Assembly: GCA_022447555.1 (NCBI GenBank)
Contig: JAKVBF010000019.1
Coordinates: 1 to 64,000, forward strand
Source: Mariniblastus sp.
GTDB taxonomy: Bacteria; Planctomycetota; Planctomycetia; Pirellulales; Pirellulaceae
DNA length: 64,000 nt
Direction of reading: 5' to 3'
Shown: one piece after another, positions 46,334 to 55,618 of the stretch
Layout: each line of letters begins with the position of its first letter
Position numbering within the stretch: position 1 is the stretch's first letter
Translations under genes and position numbers: made by a program
Notes under the pieces: model-generated
The model's database searches: none
Told to the model about the DNA's origin: nothing
What the model saw: the letters and a program-made list of their open reading frames with translations, nothing else

Positions 46334-46927
46334 ATGACATTCAATCAACCCATTCAAACCCTCGTGGCCGGCCTGTTGTTTATGCTGTTGTTTGTTCTTT
46401 CAAGCATTTTGGTACAAGGTCCTTGGGCAGGTGGCCAAGACGGCTTGGTGGCACAATCGGCATCGGGCGACAACGTCCCGCAAGATCAAGACGAGGACGA
46501 GGACGAGGACGAAGAGGAAGAGGAAGAGTGGGATGAAGAAGAGTGGGATGAAGAAGAGCGGGATGAAGAAGAAGATTGGGACGAGGAAGAGCGGGAAGAG
46601 TGGGAAGAGGAAGCGGAACAATTTGCTCGTGAACACGAGTTCGAAATGCGTGAGCTGGAGGGGAGCTTGGGACGTTTGGAAATGGCCCAGAGGTTGGCTG
46701 ATGTAGCGGACCATAAAACAGCTACGGCCAGTTACGCAATCATGCAAATGCATGAAGTTTTTGACGACGAGGAGGAGACGATCGAGTTTTTGAACGTGAT
46801 GGTTCGGTCGGACAAGGTTTCGGCAGGGGTAAACAATCTGCTTAAAATGAAACTCGTCGAGGTTCTCGTTGGTGCAGAGAGGCACGAGGAAGCTCGTGAA
46901 ACCCTCAAAAGCATGATCGTCGACTAG
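46334..46927 (+). CDS. Exported acidic low-complexity protein
   Basis: A 197-residue protein: a hydrophobic N-terminal helix (LVAGLLFMLLFVLSSILV), then a run of about 45 residues almost entirely Asp, Glu and Trp (DEDEDEDEEEEEE, then WDEEE repeats), then a helical domain of about 100 residues (LGRLEMAQRLADVADHKTATASYAIMQMH). The acid run is encoded by 15-bp tandem units, so its length may vary. It may bind cations or basic proteins; no family is recognised. AGGAG lies 8 nt before the ATG. The DUF1592 gene follows after 44 bp. Confidence 0.75.
   Translation: MTFNQPIQTLVAGLLFMLLFVLSSILVQGPWAGGQDGLVAQSASGDNVPQDQDEDEDEDEEEEEEWDEEEWDEEERDEEEDWDEEEREEWEEEAEQFAREHEFEMRELEGSLGRLEMAQRLADVADHKTATASYAIMQMHEVFDDEEETIEFLNVMVRSDKVSAGVNNLLKMKLVEVLVGAERHEEARETLKSMIVD
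46526..46570 (+). repeat. 15-bp tandem repeat inside the acidic protein gene
   Basis: Three head-to-tail 15-bp units, the first two identical and the third with one change (GAGTGGGATGAAGAA as unit), encode EWDEE repeats. Degenerate copies follow to about 46610. A length of 15 keeps the frame, so slippage would change the repeat number without breaking the gene. Confidence 0.85.
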
Positions 46928-46971
46928 CCCTACTACGGAGTTGTAATCTCTCAAGCGAGCGGATTAAAACG

Positions 46972-48924
46972 ATGGAAAATTGGATACGACCCACTTTGAT
47001 TCAACCCTCATTGCTAGGGCGGAGGCGAAGACTACGCTCTGTTGTTGGGTGGGCGATCTTGTTTTGTTGGCTCCCCTTTTATTGGCTTGGGGCTTCGGCC
47101 ATCTCTCAGGATCATCCAACGGGTCTTGATCTGGTGCGGACGCATTGTCTGGATTGTCACAGTGGTCCCGCAGCCGAAGGGGAGCTGGACCTGGGACACA
47201 TGTTGCAAGCGGTGCCGTTGGTGAGAGATTTAAAGGAATGGCGGAATGTCGCTCAGCGGATCGCCTTAGGCGATATGCCTCCCGTCGAAGAAACGCCACT
47301 CAGCTCGGGGCAAAAACAGGTTTTTGCTGAATGGTTTTCCGACAGAATAGAAGGCTTTGACTATCAGAGCATTGAAAATCCGGGCTACGAACCGGCTCGC
47401 AGGCTCACCCATATTGAATATCAAAACACAATACGTGATTTGGTGGGTGTCGATCTGGCTAATGTCAGCCGCTTTCCGCAGGACCTAAGTGGGAGTAGTG
47501 GTTTTGACAACAGCTCGAATACACTCTTTTTGCAAGGTGCGTTGTTCGAGCAATATACCCAATCGGCCGAGCGGGTGATCGGTGCTTTGTTCGAATCAGG
47601 TGCCTCGGTGGAGCGGGTTGAGGCCCGAGAAAGACTCCTATCGCCTGGAGCTGGCATCGAAGATGCGGCGACTCGTGCCAAAGCCGTGGTGAAGCGGTTT
47701 AGTGACCGTGCGTTTCGGCGTCCTGCGACCGACGCTGAGGTGGATGCGTTGATCGGACTATTTCAACGGTGGTTCGACCAAGGAAAAGATTTTGATATAG
47801 CGTTACAACAGACATTGTCTGCCGTGTTGGTGATGCCACAGTTCTTATTAAAAATGGAAACGCAGCTGGAAAGCCAGGAACCTCAGTCGATTGACGAATA
47901 CGGCATTGCCAATCGTTTGTCCTACTTTCTGTGGGCCTCTATGCCGGATTCAAAATTATTTGCGTTAGCCGCGGAGGGGAAGTTGTCTGACCCGGTTGTT
48001 CGTGCAGAACAGGTGGCGAGAATGTTGAAAAATCGAAGGGCCAAATCGCTAGGGTATGTTTTCGCGGCACAATGGTTGGGGTTTGACGATGTTGGAATTC
48101 GGCGCAGGCAAGATCCGATCGATAATCCGTGGTGTACCGAGACGTTGATGACTGCCATGCGGGCTGAGTCTGCACTGTTTTTTTACTCTTTGTTGAGAGA
48201 CAATCATCCTGTCTCACGTCTGGTTGACGCGCGGTATACCTATCTCAACGAGGAGCTCGCCCGGCACTATCGGATCAAAGGAATCGAGGGTGAGAAAATG
48301 CGCCCGGTCCGGTTAAAAACGAAAGTTCGAGGGGGCATCTTGACACATGCCAGTGTGCTCTCCGTGACAGCCTTCCCGGATCGGACAAGCCCCGTCGTGC
48401 GTGGCAATTGGGTTTTGGCAACGATCCTCGGGACGCCTCCACCGGAGCCGCCACCGGACGTGGGTGAAATAGCCGAGCGAGTATTAGAGCGTGACGACTT
48501 GAGCTTTCGGGAAAAAGTACAAATGCACAGTCGGGACGTTCGTTGTGCGGCCTGCCATCAAGAGATGGATCCGATTGGCTTCAGTCTTGAAAATTATGAT
48601 AATTTCGGTCGCTGGCGAACCCGGCAACATGGACGCAAGATTGACGCCAAGGGGCGCCTGCCGGACGGGACCGAATTTGATGGACCACTCGGTTTGAGGG
48701 ACGTCATCGTATCCAGTCGTATGGACGATTTAACTCGCCAACTGGCGGAAAAGATGTTGACCTATGCGTTGGGACGTCAGCTAGAATATTATGACGAGGC
48801 CGCCATCCGCGAGATTGTCGCAAAAACAAAAAAGAATGATTATCAATTTCAATCCTTGTTGAATGGGGTCATCGAAAGTTACCCTTTTCTCCATCGGCAG
48901 TTGCCAGAGGCGAACAGCGAATGA
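46972..48924 (+). CDS. Planctomycete cytochrome-type protein (DUF1587/1592/1588/1585 set)
   Basis: A 650-residue exported protein. The N-terminal hydrophobic anchor (residues 25-45) leads to C59-L-D-C-H, a PSCyt-type heme site (THCLDCHSG), then EYQNTIRDLVGVDL, the DUF1592 block (YFLWASMPDSKLFALAAEGKLSD), DUF1588 (GGILTHASVLSVTAFPDRTSPVVRGNWVL) and CAACHQEMDPIGFSLENYDNFG, and DUF1585 (EKMLTYALGRQLEYYDE). These proteins are abundant in planctomycetes and their role is unknown; periplasmic redox work on an organic substrate is guessed. The stop overlaps the next start by 4 nt. Confidence 0.93.
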   Translation: MENWIRPTLIQPSLLGRRRRLRSVVGWAILFCWLPFYWLGASAISQDHPTGLDLVRTHCLDCHSGPAAEGELDLGHMLQAVPLVRDLKEWRNVAQRIALGDMPPVEETPLSSGQKQVFAEWFSDRIEGFDYQSIENPGYEPARRLTHIEYQNTIRDLVGVDLANVSRFPQDLSGSSGFDNSSNTLFLQGALFEQYTQSAERVIGALFESGASVERVEARERLLSPGAGIEDAATRAKAVVKRFSDRAFRRPATDAEVDALIGLFQRWFDQGKDFDIALQQTLSAVLVMPQFLLKMETQLESQEPQSIDEYGIANRLSYFLWASMPDSKLFALAAEGKLSDPVVRAEQVARMLKNRRAKSLGYVFAAQWLGFDDVGIRRRQDPIDNPWCTETLMTAMRAESALFFYSLLRDNHPVSRLVDARYTYLNEELARHYRIKGIEGEKMRPVRLKTKVRGGILTHASVLSVTAFPDRTSPVVRGNWVLATILGTPPPEPPPDVGEIAERVLERDDLSFREKVQMHSRDVRCAACHQEMDPIGFSLENYDNFGRWRTRQHGRKIDAKGRLPDGTEFDGPLGLRDVIVSSRMDDLTRQLAEKMLTYALGRQLEYYDEAAIREIVAKTKKNDYQFQSLLNGVIESYPFLHRQLPEANSE

Positions 48925-50288
48925 GATCTTCACTGAATCGGATATCGAGGCGGTCTGTGTTGCGGGGTGCGGGCGCCATGTTGGGTTTGCCCCTACTAGA
49001 CATCATGGCCACGCCGGTCGCTGTGGCCGATCCCCTATCGCGGTTTCGGTCGGGCTCGCAAACAAATCGATTGGCGTATTTATACTTTCCCAACGGCGTT
49101 GCGCGAGGGTCTTGGGCTCCAGAAAGGGTCGGCGACGATGGAACGTTACAAAAGTTGAACCGTTGGATGCAACCGCTCGAGTCGGTTAAAGAACACATCG
49201 TGGTCGGTACCAATTTGTGGACGCCCCGTGGAAATGGGCATGGAGCGGGAACCGCTACATGGCTAACCGATGGTGGCTATGACGAGCGAAAGATTCAGGT
49301 GAATGGGAAATCGGCGGATCAATTGGTTGCTCAAAGGGTGGGTGATCAAACCTTGTTGCCGTCCCTTGAATTGTCAGTCAAAGGGGAAGGATATTTCACC
49401 GGTAATTTACCAAGGAATTCGATCTCGTGGAGCGACGAAGCGACGCCCCTGTCACGAGAAACCGAGCCACGATCTGTTTTTGATCGAATGTTTCGGACCA
49501 GTGAGGGGATTGGGATTGATCAAAGTGTCGTCGACTTGGTCCTTGAAAACGCCCGTTCGCTTAAACGGGCGGGGAGTCGTGAAGATCGTCGAAAAATCGA
49601 GGAATACCTTCAGTCAATCCGCAGTATAGAGAGACGGCTTGAATTTGCTGAAAAACAAACCGATCAAGCGATGCTGGTGGGTGAATTGACCGATACGTTA
49701 ACACGACCCCAACCCGGGATCCCGACCCAACACGCCGAGTACGTTCGATTGATGTTGGACATGATGGTGTTGGCCTTTTGGTCGGATGCGACGAGGGTTT
49801 GTACTTTCATGATGGATCACGGGCAAAGCAATCGGTACTTTGATTTCATTCCAGAATGCACCGGAACTTGGCACGCACTGTCGCACTATCGGGATATATC
49901 GGGTCGCACAGAGGATGACGACGGCAAGACCTCATGGGATACGATGGAAGCCAAACGCGATATGTATAACCGCGTGACACAATGGCACCACGCGCAGTTT
50001 GCCTACCTGATTAAAAAATTGGACGGAATCCAAGAGGCCGACGGTCGAACGCTGCTACAAACATCCACGCTTTGTTACGGATCCAGTATTTCCGACGGGC
50101 ATTCCCACGGAGAGCGCGACCTCCCCGTTATTTTGGCGGGCCAAGGAGGGGGGGGGATCACTACCGGCCGTCATTTGAAGCCTCGGCGACCGACGTCCAT
50201 GTCCAAACTGCATCTGGCAATGATTCAAACGATGGGAATCGATGTGGAACGGTTTGGTGGTGAAGACGAACCTTTGGATTTGAAGTGA
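48921..50288 (+). CDS. DUF1552 protein, Tat-exported
   Basis: A 455-residue protein with an RR-type Tat signal (SRRSVLRGAGAML, residues 9-21). The DUF1552 domain follows, with RLAYLYFPNGVARGSW, HIVVGTNLWTPRGNGHGAGTATWLTDGG, RVCTFMMDHGQSNRYFDFIP and HSHGERDLPVILAGQGGG. DUF1552 nearly always pairs with DUF1592 proteins, as here with a 4-nt ATGA overlap. The two probably form a complex in the periplasm. Function is unknown, although the fold is thought to relate to alkaline-phosphatase-like or DUF1501 proteins. Confidence 0.93.
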   Translation: MRSSLNRISRRSVLRGAGAMLGLPLLDIMATPVAVADPLSRFRSGSQTNRLAYLYFPNGVARGSWAPERVGDDGTLQKLNRWMQPLESVKEHIVVGTNLWTPRGNGHGAGTATWLTDGGYDERKIQVNGKSADQLVAQRVGDQTLLPSLELSVKGEGYFTGNLPRNSISWSDEATPLSRETEPRSVFDRMFRTSEGIGIDQSVVDLVLENARSLKRAGSREDRRKIEEYLQSIRSIERRLEFAEKQTDQAMLVGELTDTLTRPQPGIPTQHAEYVRLMLDMMVLAFWSDATRVCTFMMDHGQSNRYFDFIPECTGTWHALSHYRDISGRTEDDDGKTSWDTMEAKRDMYNRVTQWHHAQFAYLIKKLDGIQEADGRTLLQTSTLCYGSSISDGHSHGERDLPVILAGQGGGGITTGRHLKPRRPTSMSKLHLAMIQTMGIDVERFGGEDEPLDLK

Positions 50289-50314
50289 ACGGATGCGTTG
50301 AGTCATCAAAAGTC

Positions 50315-51406
50315 CTAACCGTGGACTAATTCCCAATGCATTCCAATGGCCAGCCAAGTCGCAACCAAAGCGCTGCCAATGAGCAGCAAAAGGCCGATCC
50401 GACGAGTGCGTTTAATTTGCCACCACATTACCACCCCGGATAGGCCCCAAAAAACCATGGAAGCAAACATCAAATCGACCGCAATGGCCCAGAACCAACG
50501 GTGGTTCTTTTGTACGGGATAGCCGTGCGCCATGTGCAGTCGCAGCAAGTAACTTCGGAGGCTCAAATCTCGTGGATTGTTACCGACGATATCGAGTTTT
50601 CCTGCGTATTCTTTTTTGGGCCCACCTGTTTCATCCCCCGCGGGGTTCCCTTCACTGTCAGTGCGTGAGGGGCGGCCACGGGAGGGGGTGTATGAAAAAC
50701 GAACCCGCTGACGCCTGCCGTCTACCAAAGCATCAAATTCCACCGTCGGAAATGTGCGGACAGTCATGTCTTCGGGGTTGAATTCGTGGTCATCAAGGAG
50801 AGAACGGACCGCCTGTCGAAATTGTTCAATGGGATCCTTCTCAATGGTTACCGACAAACCCGACTTCAGAGTTTGCGGCGTGTCGGTAGGTATCGCCTCG
50901 ACCTCAGGCTTCTTGGCTCGTTGACGCAAATAACCGGAGCCGCTATTTAGATCTAGGACGAGGCTGAGATTAGTCATCGCATTTTCCATCGTGCCAAATG
51001 CTTTGCGTGTGTAAACGGCCGACGCGGGATTGATGTATTCAATGGTCTCGGCACCATCCACGGACTCTAGTTTCTCCTGTGCGGATAGGACAGCCAGTTG
51101 CGCCAATGTCGACGCTGCGGGGAGCTTCTCGTTCAACGCGAAATTGTTTATTTGGGTTTGGGAGTCAATCGTTACAGTTGGGTGATTGAACAAGAGGGCC
51201 GTGAAACCATAAAGCAGAACCCAGGGGAGCATGAACAGGCCAGAGAAGAGGTGAATCCGACGTATCCACATATTCATCGAAGAAACGAATTTCTTTTTTC
51301 GTTTCTTCTTGGCTCCGGGCCGAACCGACGGTTTGTTCGCGGGGCCTTTTAGTGCGGCAGTTTGCTGTTTGGGAACCTCTTCCGTTTCAGTAGTTACTTC
51401 CATCAT
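50315..51406 (-). CDS. PepSY-associated TM domain protein
   Basis: A 363-residue membrane protein of the PepSY-TM family. A Lys-rich cytoplasmic start leads to a first helix beginning WIRRIHLFSGLFMLPWVLLYGFTALL, then a periplasmic domain, and two or three C-terminal helices (LMFASMVFWGLSGVVMWWQI and LLLLIGSALVATWLAIG). The HLFSG and GVVMWW segments are family marks. PepSY-TM proteins are often encoded with siderophore or iron-uptake systems and act as ferric reductases or membrane redox proteins. It is the last gene of the minus-strand iron/heme operon. Confidence 0.85.
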   Translation of the reverse strand: MMEVTTETEEVPKQQTAALKGPANKPSVRPGAKKKRKKKFVSSMNMWIRRIHLFSGLFMLPWVLLYGFTALLFNHPTVTIDSQTQINNFALNEKLPAASTLAQLAVLSAQEKLESVDGAETIEYINPASAVYTRKAFGTMENAMTNLSLVLDLNSGSGYLRQRAKKPEVEAIPTDTPQTLKSGLSVTIEKDPIEQFRQAVRSLLDDHEFNPEDMTVRTFPTVEFDALVDGRRQRVRFSYTPSRGRPSRTDSEGNPAGDETGGPKKEYAGKLDIVGNNPRDLSLRSYLLRLHMAHGYPVQKNHRWFWAIAVDLMFASMVFWGLSGVVMWWQIKRTRRIGLLLLIGSALVATWLAIGMHWELVHG

Positions 51407-51458
51407 TTTGTCTTAGCTTTATCGCGGCGAGAAACGGAGTACGGGGGTTAAAGCGGAG

Positions 51459-51605
51459 TTATACGCGATTCGGCTTGCACAGTTGTTTTTTGGAAGACCC
51501 TAACCGCCCGCACTTCGCACACTGAAATTTGGCGATATTTTGATATTTCGCTGCGTTTCGTTTTTTACAACGTTTGTGGTTTTTCTGTTTGCAAAATGCC
51601 TTCAA
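51459..51605 (-). CDS. Cys-rich small protein
   Basis: A 48-residue basic protein with five cysteines. The C-terminal FQCAKCGRLGSSKKQLCKP carries a CxxC plus a further Cys, a possible zinc knuckle, and an earlier pair lies in FCKQKNHKRCKK. I do not recognise a named family. The TTG start at 51605 has GGAG 7 nt upstream. It lies between the cupin and PepSY genes in the iron/heme operon. It could bind a metal or be a regulatory peptide (inference). Confidence 0.55.
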   Translation of the reverse strand: MKAFCKQKNHKRCKKRNAAKYQNIAKFQCAKCGRLGSSKKQLCKPNRV

Positions 51606-51624
51606 GGTGACACTCCGACCGGTT

Positions 51625-51945
51625 TTAGGTTTCAAAAGTAAGCACGGCACGGCAATCGGTGATCGCGCGGATTCGATGGTTGGCCTCTGGAGGAATCGTT
51701 ATATTTTGATGGGGCTTGAGAAGGTGGGTTTGATCATTGACTTCGACATGGCATGAGCCGTTGATCACGGTCACTTCCATACTCGACCATGATTTGCGAT
51801 CGGATATTTCATGCTCCGATTCCATTACAATGATTCTGGCCACACGGTTGCAGAAATTTTCGGGAGGTCCGATATGAACGGCTTGCTTGGGTGGTTGGAA
51901 TTCCCCAAAAATTTCTGCGGGTAGAGGATTACGCGTTTCAATCAT
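51625..51945 (-). CDS. Cupin-fold protein
   Basis: A 106-residue single-domain cupin. The run RKSWSSMEVTVINGSCHVEVNDQTHLL, PHQNITIPPEANHRIRA covers both cupin motifs; the metal His set is reduced (H in NHR, few others). Start ATG at 51945 with GAGGA 8 nt upstream; this overlaps the TPR gene end by 8 nt. Its activity is unknown. It is in the iron/heme operon. Confidence 0.8.
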   Translation of the reverse strand: MIETRNPLPAEIFGEFQPPKQAVHIGPPENFCNRVARIIVMESEHEISDRKSWSSMEVTVINGSCHVEVNDQTHLLKPHQNITIPPEANHRIRAITDCRAVLTFET

Positions 51946-52690
51946 TCTTTGTTTCCTCGGTGTTATTTGGAAGCCGGGCAGTGAGAATGCCGAGGCGGAT
52001 ATCATCCCGAAATTCCTCAAAAATCTTTTTTAACATTGATCCAATGCAACCGCACGGAAGGGTTTCCAACGCTTTTTCAGACAGGTGCTGGGCGTGTTCG
52101 TAGGCTTCAGCTTTTTGCGATAACGAGAAACAGATCGCAGCCATATTGAGTCGGTAAACATCCGAGTCCGGAGCCAAAGCAAGTGCTTCTTGCATCACAT
52201 CTTTAACTTCCCGGTTCGGGTAACCCAGGCGTTGCATGTATATGGCCGCGCCAAAGAAAGCGTTGTCATCTGATGGATGGCGGGTTGTTGCCTCGCTGCA
52301 GACGGCAAGCGCAAGATCGTACTGGTCTAAATGGGCCGTCAGTTGAGAAAGGTCGGGCAACATTTCACAAGGCAGTTGGTCGACCATTTCGGTAAGAAAT
52401 TGAGTGGTCGCCTTGGCGCGATCATCTTGATCGCGTTGTACAAATGATTTCGCGAGAACGAGTTGGCTGGTGAAAGATAAAGGCGTTTCAAACATCGCCC
52501 TCTCAATGAATTCGATCGCCTCATCATACCGCTGTTGATTGAACGCAATGATCCCTGCGATTTCTAGAATCTTGGGCGCATTTCCGGTTTCTTTCATGGC
52601 TTCATGCGCAAGGCTTTCCGCGATCGCATAATCGCCGGCTAAATGGACTTTGCCGATCCGATTGATCCAGTCTGTGATAAGATCAGTCAT
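51938..52690 (-). CDS. TPR-repeat protein
   Basis: A 250-residue soluble protein of about six tetratricopeptide-like helical pairs (AGDYAIAESLAHEAMKETG, NQQRYDEAIEFIERAMFETP, QYDLALAVCSEATTRHPSD). No signal peptide. The C-terminus has CGCIGSML. The start is the ATG at 52690, overlapping the end of the Kelch gene by 8 nt, so the two are probably translationally coupled. It is likely a scaffold in the iron/heme cluster; no partner can be named. Confidence 0.8.
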   Translation of the reverse strand: MTDLITDWINRIGKVHLAGDYAIAESLAHEAMKETGNAPKILEIAGIIAFNQQRYDEAIEFIERAMFETPLSFTSQLVLAKSFVQRDQDDRAKATTQFLTEMVDQLPCEMLPDLSQLTAHLDQYDLALAVCSEATTRHPSDDNAFFGAAIYMQRLGYPNREVKDVMQEALALAPDSDVYRLNMAAICFSLSQKAEAYEHAQHLSEKALETLPCGCIGSMLKKIFEEFRDDIRLGILTARLPNNTEETKND

Positions 52691-54383
52691 CGTTTGAGCT
52701 CCGGTTTTCTTGCTGGTTGACCTGAAATGTCTCGGTTTCGAAAATTTTGCCAACTTCCATATGCGCGCCACCCACCATGACAAAGCGTTGTCCCGTTAAC
52801 GGGAGCATTTGGTGAAAGAAACGGCCGTTTAGGAGTTCGTGTACTTGGGTCCAAGATTTTCCGTCTGCGTTAAGTTTATAGACCTCTCCGTCATAGGTGC
52901 TGACAAGGAGATGATTATCGGTGACCACACTGGAACAACCGAACGCCTTCATGCTACCCTCAGCCGGAATATTGGGGCCTTCATGCCATTTCTCAGTTGC
53001 GAGATCGTAGACATGAACGCCGTCGGTGGGCCCTCGTTCTCCAATGCCCCCCATGGCGTACAATTTATTCTCAAAAGCTCTAACCGCCAGCGCTCTTACG
53101 GTGAAGGGCGTCTCGAAGGTTTTCCATTTAGCTTTTGGGTCGCTCAGGTCGAAACTTAGCGATTCGGTACACCACACGGAATCTTCGTCGCCCAACATCG
53201 TCCAGCCGCCCACAACATAGATCGTGTTGCCAGACAGACAGGCGTCAAATGAAGAGCGGCCATCGGGAAGATTCGGTAGACCGGTCCATTGTTTCGTTTT
53301 CAAATCGAAAGCGGCAAATTGGTCTGTTGAATGCAAGTCATGGTCCTCGCCTTCGGCATTGCGGGCTTCTAATCCGCCGATCCGATAGAGTTTATGGCCA
53401 TGAGCCAGCAACGCGAGTCCTTGCAGTCCCATGCATTGGGAAAGTTCCGTCCAAGTCGGTTTTTTGGCCCGTGTATCGAGGCAGAACAATGTGCGATTTT
53501 GATATGACTTGGCATAAGAATGGGCTTTGCCTTCTTTGCCTCCAACCACGTAAATTTGGTCATCTAGTACTGCACCGCCAAAGCTGGTCAAACCCAAGGG
53601 TAAGTCTGGGAGGTTGTCATTTGCCTCGGAAACCGAAAACGGTTCATCGCTTAAGCTTACCGATTCCGTTTCGGCGGTCACCGTTGAAGCGGTTGGCACA
53701 TCCAAAACCAGCGTGCAGTAGAAGCGTTTTTCATTGTATTTTTCACCGTTGTGTTCTCCGGGTTCTTCTACGGTATACTTTCCTCGGATGATAAAACGAG
53801 AATCCGGTTCCGTTACAATGGTGCCGGTTTCAGGTGTGACTTGGACGACGTCATCACCGGGTGATCGGCGAATGGTGAATTCCACATCAGGAACCGGCTT
53901 GCCCTGAAAGTACGCCTTTAGCGTAAGTTTTCCATTTTGGTATTGGGGGATCACATCCAGATTCATGGCCGGTGATGGAATGAGATTCACCGAGGGTGCG
54001 TATTTGATGTATTTGGCCCCGTAATCGAGGAGCATTTTGGTATCTCCCCTTCCGAAAAGGCCGTATAAACATTCTACGTTGACCACGTCCCCAGCCGTAT
54101 CTTGAGGGACCTCAAACCAACCTTCATCGCCGTCGGACATCCGAGCCATTTCGAGCAATGTTGTGTCGCCGCCATTGATAGAATGAACCTTCATATTGCC
54201 GAGGCCATTCAAAAACTGCGCTTGGTCAGGGTAAAGCTCTTCTCCAAAAACGACTTTGATTTTTCCGTCGTGGGGGTAAACCCAGATAAAATGGGCATCG
54301 CTGGCGGCCGGAATCGATATGGCCATTGCCAGTGTGAGTAAAACAACCTGGGTTATTTTTTTGAGGGAGTGTTTAAGCTTCAT
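52683..54383 (-). CDS. Exported DUF4198-like / Kelch-repeat protein
   Basis: A 566-residue periplasmic protein. After a signal peptide ending ASDA, HFIWVYPHDGKIKVVFGEELYPDQ opens a DUF4198/NikM-like domain (to about residue 240), which in other bacteria is linked to metal uptake. A Kelch propeller follows (about 255-560), with repeated IYVVGG, YRIGGLE, LYAMGGIGE and VMVGGAHM blades. ATG at 54383 (AGGA 7 nt upstream) is used; a TTG 3 nt earlier is in frame. It is in an operon with DUF1559 upstream and the TPR gene overlapping downstream. Confidence 0.87.
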   Translation of the reverse strand: MKLKHSLKKITQVVLLTLAMAISIPAASDAHFIWVYPHDGKIKVVFGEELYPDQAQFLNGLGNMKVHSINGGDTTLLEMARMSDGDEGWFEVPQDTAGDVVNVECLYGLFGRGDTKMLLDYGAKYIKYAPSVNLIPSPAMNLDVIPQYQNGKLTLKAYFQGKPVPDVEFTIRRSPGDDVVQVTPETGTIVTEPDSRFIIRGKYTVEEPGEHNGEKYNEKRFYCTLVLDVPTASTVTAETESVSLSDEPFSVSEANDNLPDLPLGLTSFGGAVLDDQIYVVGGKEGKAHSYAKSYQNRTLFCLDTRAKKPTWTELSQCMGLQGLALLAHGHKLYRIGGLEARNAEGEDHDLHSTDQFAAFDLKTKQWTGLPNLPDGRSSFDACLSGNTIYVVGGWTMLGDEDSVWCTESLSFDLSDPKAKWKTFETPFTVRALAVRAFENKLYAMGGIGERGPTDGVHVYDLATEKWHEGPNIPAEGSMKAFGCSSVVTDNHLLVSTYDGEVYKLNADGKSWTQVHELLNGRFFHQMLPLTGQRFVMVGGAHMEVGKIFETETFQVNQQENRSSNDD

Positions 54384-54398
54384 CAATGTTTCCTGTAT

Positions 54399-55286
54399 TC
54401 AATCGTCCAAACTTGAAATTTCGCCGCCTGCTCGCGTTACGGCAGCTTGTAAAACCTGCGGGTCAATGGTCTCTGCAACGAAGCGGGCTGAACCATCCAC
54501 CATGCAGAAATTGACACCCCCTGGGTGGTCACTACGAAAGGTTCGGTACTCTTTGATTTGACCTTCGTTAGTCGGTCCTTTTAAATTGAACGTACCCTCG
54601 ATGTGAGATTGGGAGTTGAACCAATAACCCTGGGCCCAAGTGTAAGTTCCCCAAGAACCGGGGTTGGCCGAGCTGCCGGTCCATTGGACACTGTTGTCCA
54701 TTTCGCCAAAGAAAATCGTGTTGCTGGTGCCATCCAGAAATGCCTCAAAGCCGAGGCGGTAGTTGTCAGTTCCTGAAACGGGTGGTTGGTCAAACGCTCC
54801 ATTTGCGGTCGAATCGAACGCGTAGGGTCGATACAGCGTTGCGTAGTTGATAATGTAGCTGCCTTCGCCAAAATCCCCATTCGCATCATCGAGCGGCATC
54901 GAAGGGCACAGATAAATATCGAGTGGTTCGGAAGTGAGATCGATATTACCTGGGGCCGAAATCGATTGGTCGATCTTGTACTGGTCAAAACGGTTGGCTT
55001 GTTCTACGTACGGCAAAAGAATGACAAACGTGGACCCCAGGGAGTTGAAATCGCCGGCACCGAGCTTGGGAGGCGGTAAGTGTTGTCGAGATGATTCGTA
55101 GTTGATTGCAGAAAGCCCAATTTGACGAATCTTGTTAATGCATGCGGTTCGTCTAGCGGCCTCACGTACCTGTTGTACGGCGGGTAACAACATTCCGATC
55201 AAGATGCCGATAATCGCGATCACGACCAGCAATTCAACCAGCGTGAATCCCGCCGGTCTGAGATCGTTTGACGTTCTTGTTTCCAT
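54399..55286 (-). CDS. DUF1559 pilin-like protein
   Basis: A 295-residue type II pseudopilin-like protein. Prepilin leader and G-F cleavage site precede [20 protein letters not shown] (residues 13-32), with Glu at +5. The rest is the DUF1559 domain ([28 protein letters not shown], and the end [22 protein letters not shown]). These proteins are very abundant in planctomycetes and may be surface or secretion pseudopilins. Here it is part of the iron/heme operon, between the His-rich peptide gene and the Kelch gene. Confidence 0.93.
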   Translation of the reverse strand: METRTSNDLRPAGFTLVELLVVIAIIGILIGMLLPAVQQVREAARRTACINKIRQIGLSAINYESSRQHLPPPKLGAGDFNSLGSTFVILLPYVEQANRFDQYKIDQSISAPGNIDLTSEPLDIYLCPSMPLDDANGDFGEGSYIINYATLYRPYAFDSTANGAFDQPPVSGTDNYRLGFEAFLDGTSNTIFFGEMDNSVQWTGSSANPGSWGTYTWAQGYWFNSQSHIEGTFNLKGPTNEGQIKEYRTFRSDHPGGVNFCMVDGSARFVAETIDPQVLQAAVTRAGGEISSLDD

Positions 55287-55357
55287 TCGTTTGTTCCAGA
55301 AAAAAATTAGTGACTTTCAGTTCGAATGCCACTAGGAAATTTTGCTTTAAGCATCGT

Positions 55358-55618
55358 CTACCGCGTAAGTCCGCCGTTCCAATTATGAGGGCCGCTGTGG
55401 TGAAGGTGGCGCCCGTGTAAGCCGAGCCCGTGGTTCCCAAAATCGCCCCAGGCCCATTCTCTGTTATGTGTCGGAACTTCCTGATTTTGGGAAATGGGAT
55501 CAACCCAGTGCTCACCTTCGAGCAGCAGAACGCCCAAAATGTGTCCGATGGAGACCGTCAGTCGATTACTGTTGAGTTTGAATTTTGAGAACGCAGCCAA
55601 CGCCGATTGGTAAAGCAT
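55358..55618 (-). CDS. Small His-rich protein of the iron/heme operon
   Basis: An 86-residue protein not assigned to a family. The C-terminal third is rich in His, Gly and Trp: GNHGLGLHGRHLHHSGPHNW, with seven His in 20 residues. The N-terminal half is amphipathic and slightly hydrophobic (VSIGHILGVLLLEG). A strong Shine-Dalgarno (AGGTG 7 nt before the ATG) supports it as real. It is the first gene of the operon that reads away from the palindrome at 55762-55782. The His cluster could bind iron, heme or another metal (inference). Confidence 0.6.
   Translation of the reverse strand: MLYQSALAAFSKFKLNSNRLTVSIGHILGVLLLEGEHWVDPISQNQEVPTHNREWAWGDFGNHGLGLHGRHLHHSGPHNWNGGLTR

Noticed and set aside
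46400-46954. 184-codon minus-strand frame opposite the acidic protein
   Set aside because: It exists because the GA-rich repeat reads without stops on the other strand (Phe/Leu/Ile-rich run); no start signal or family support.
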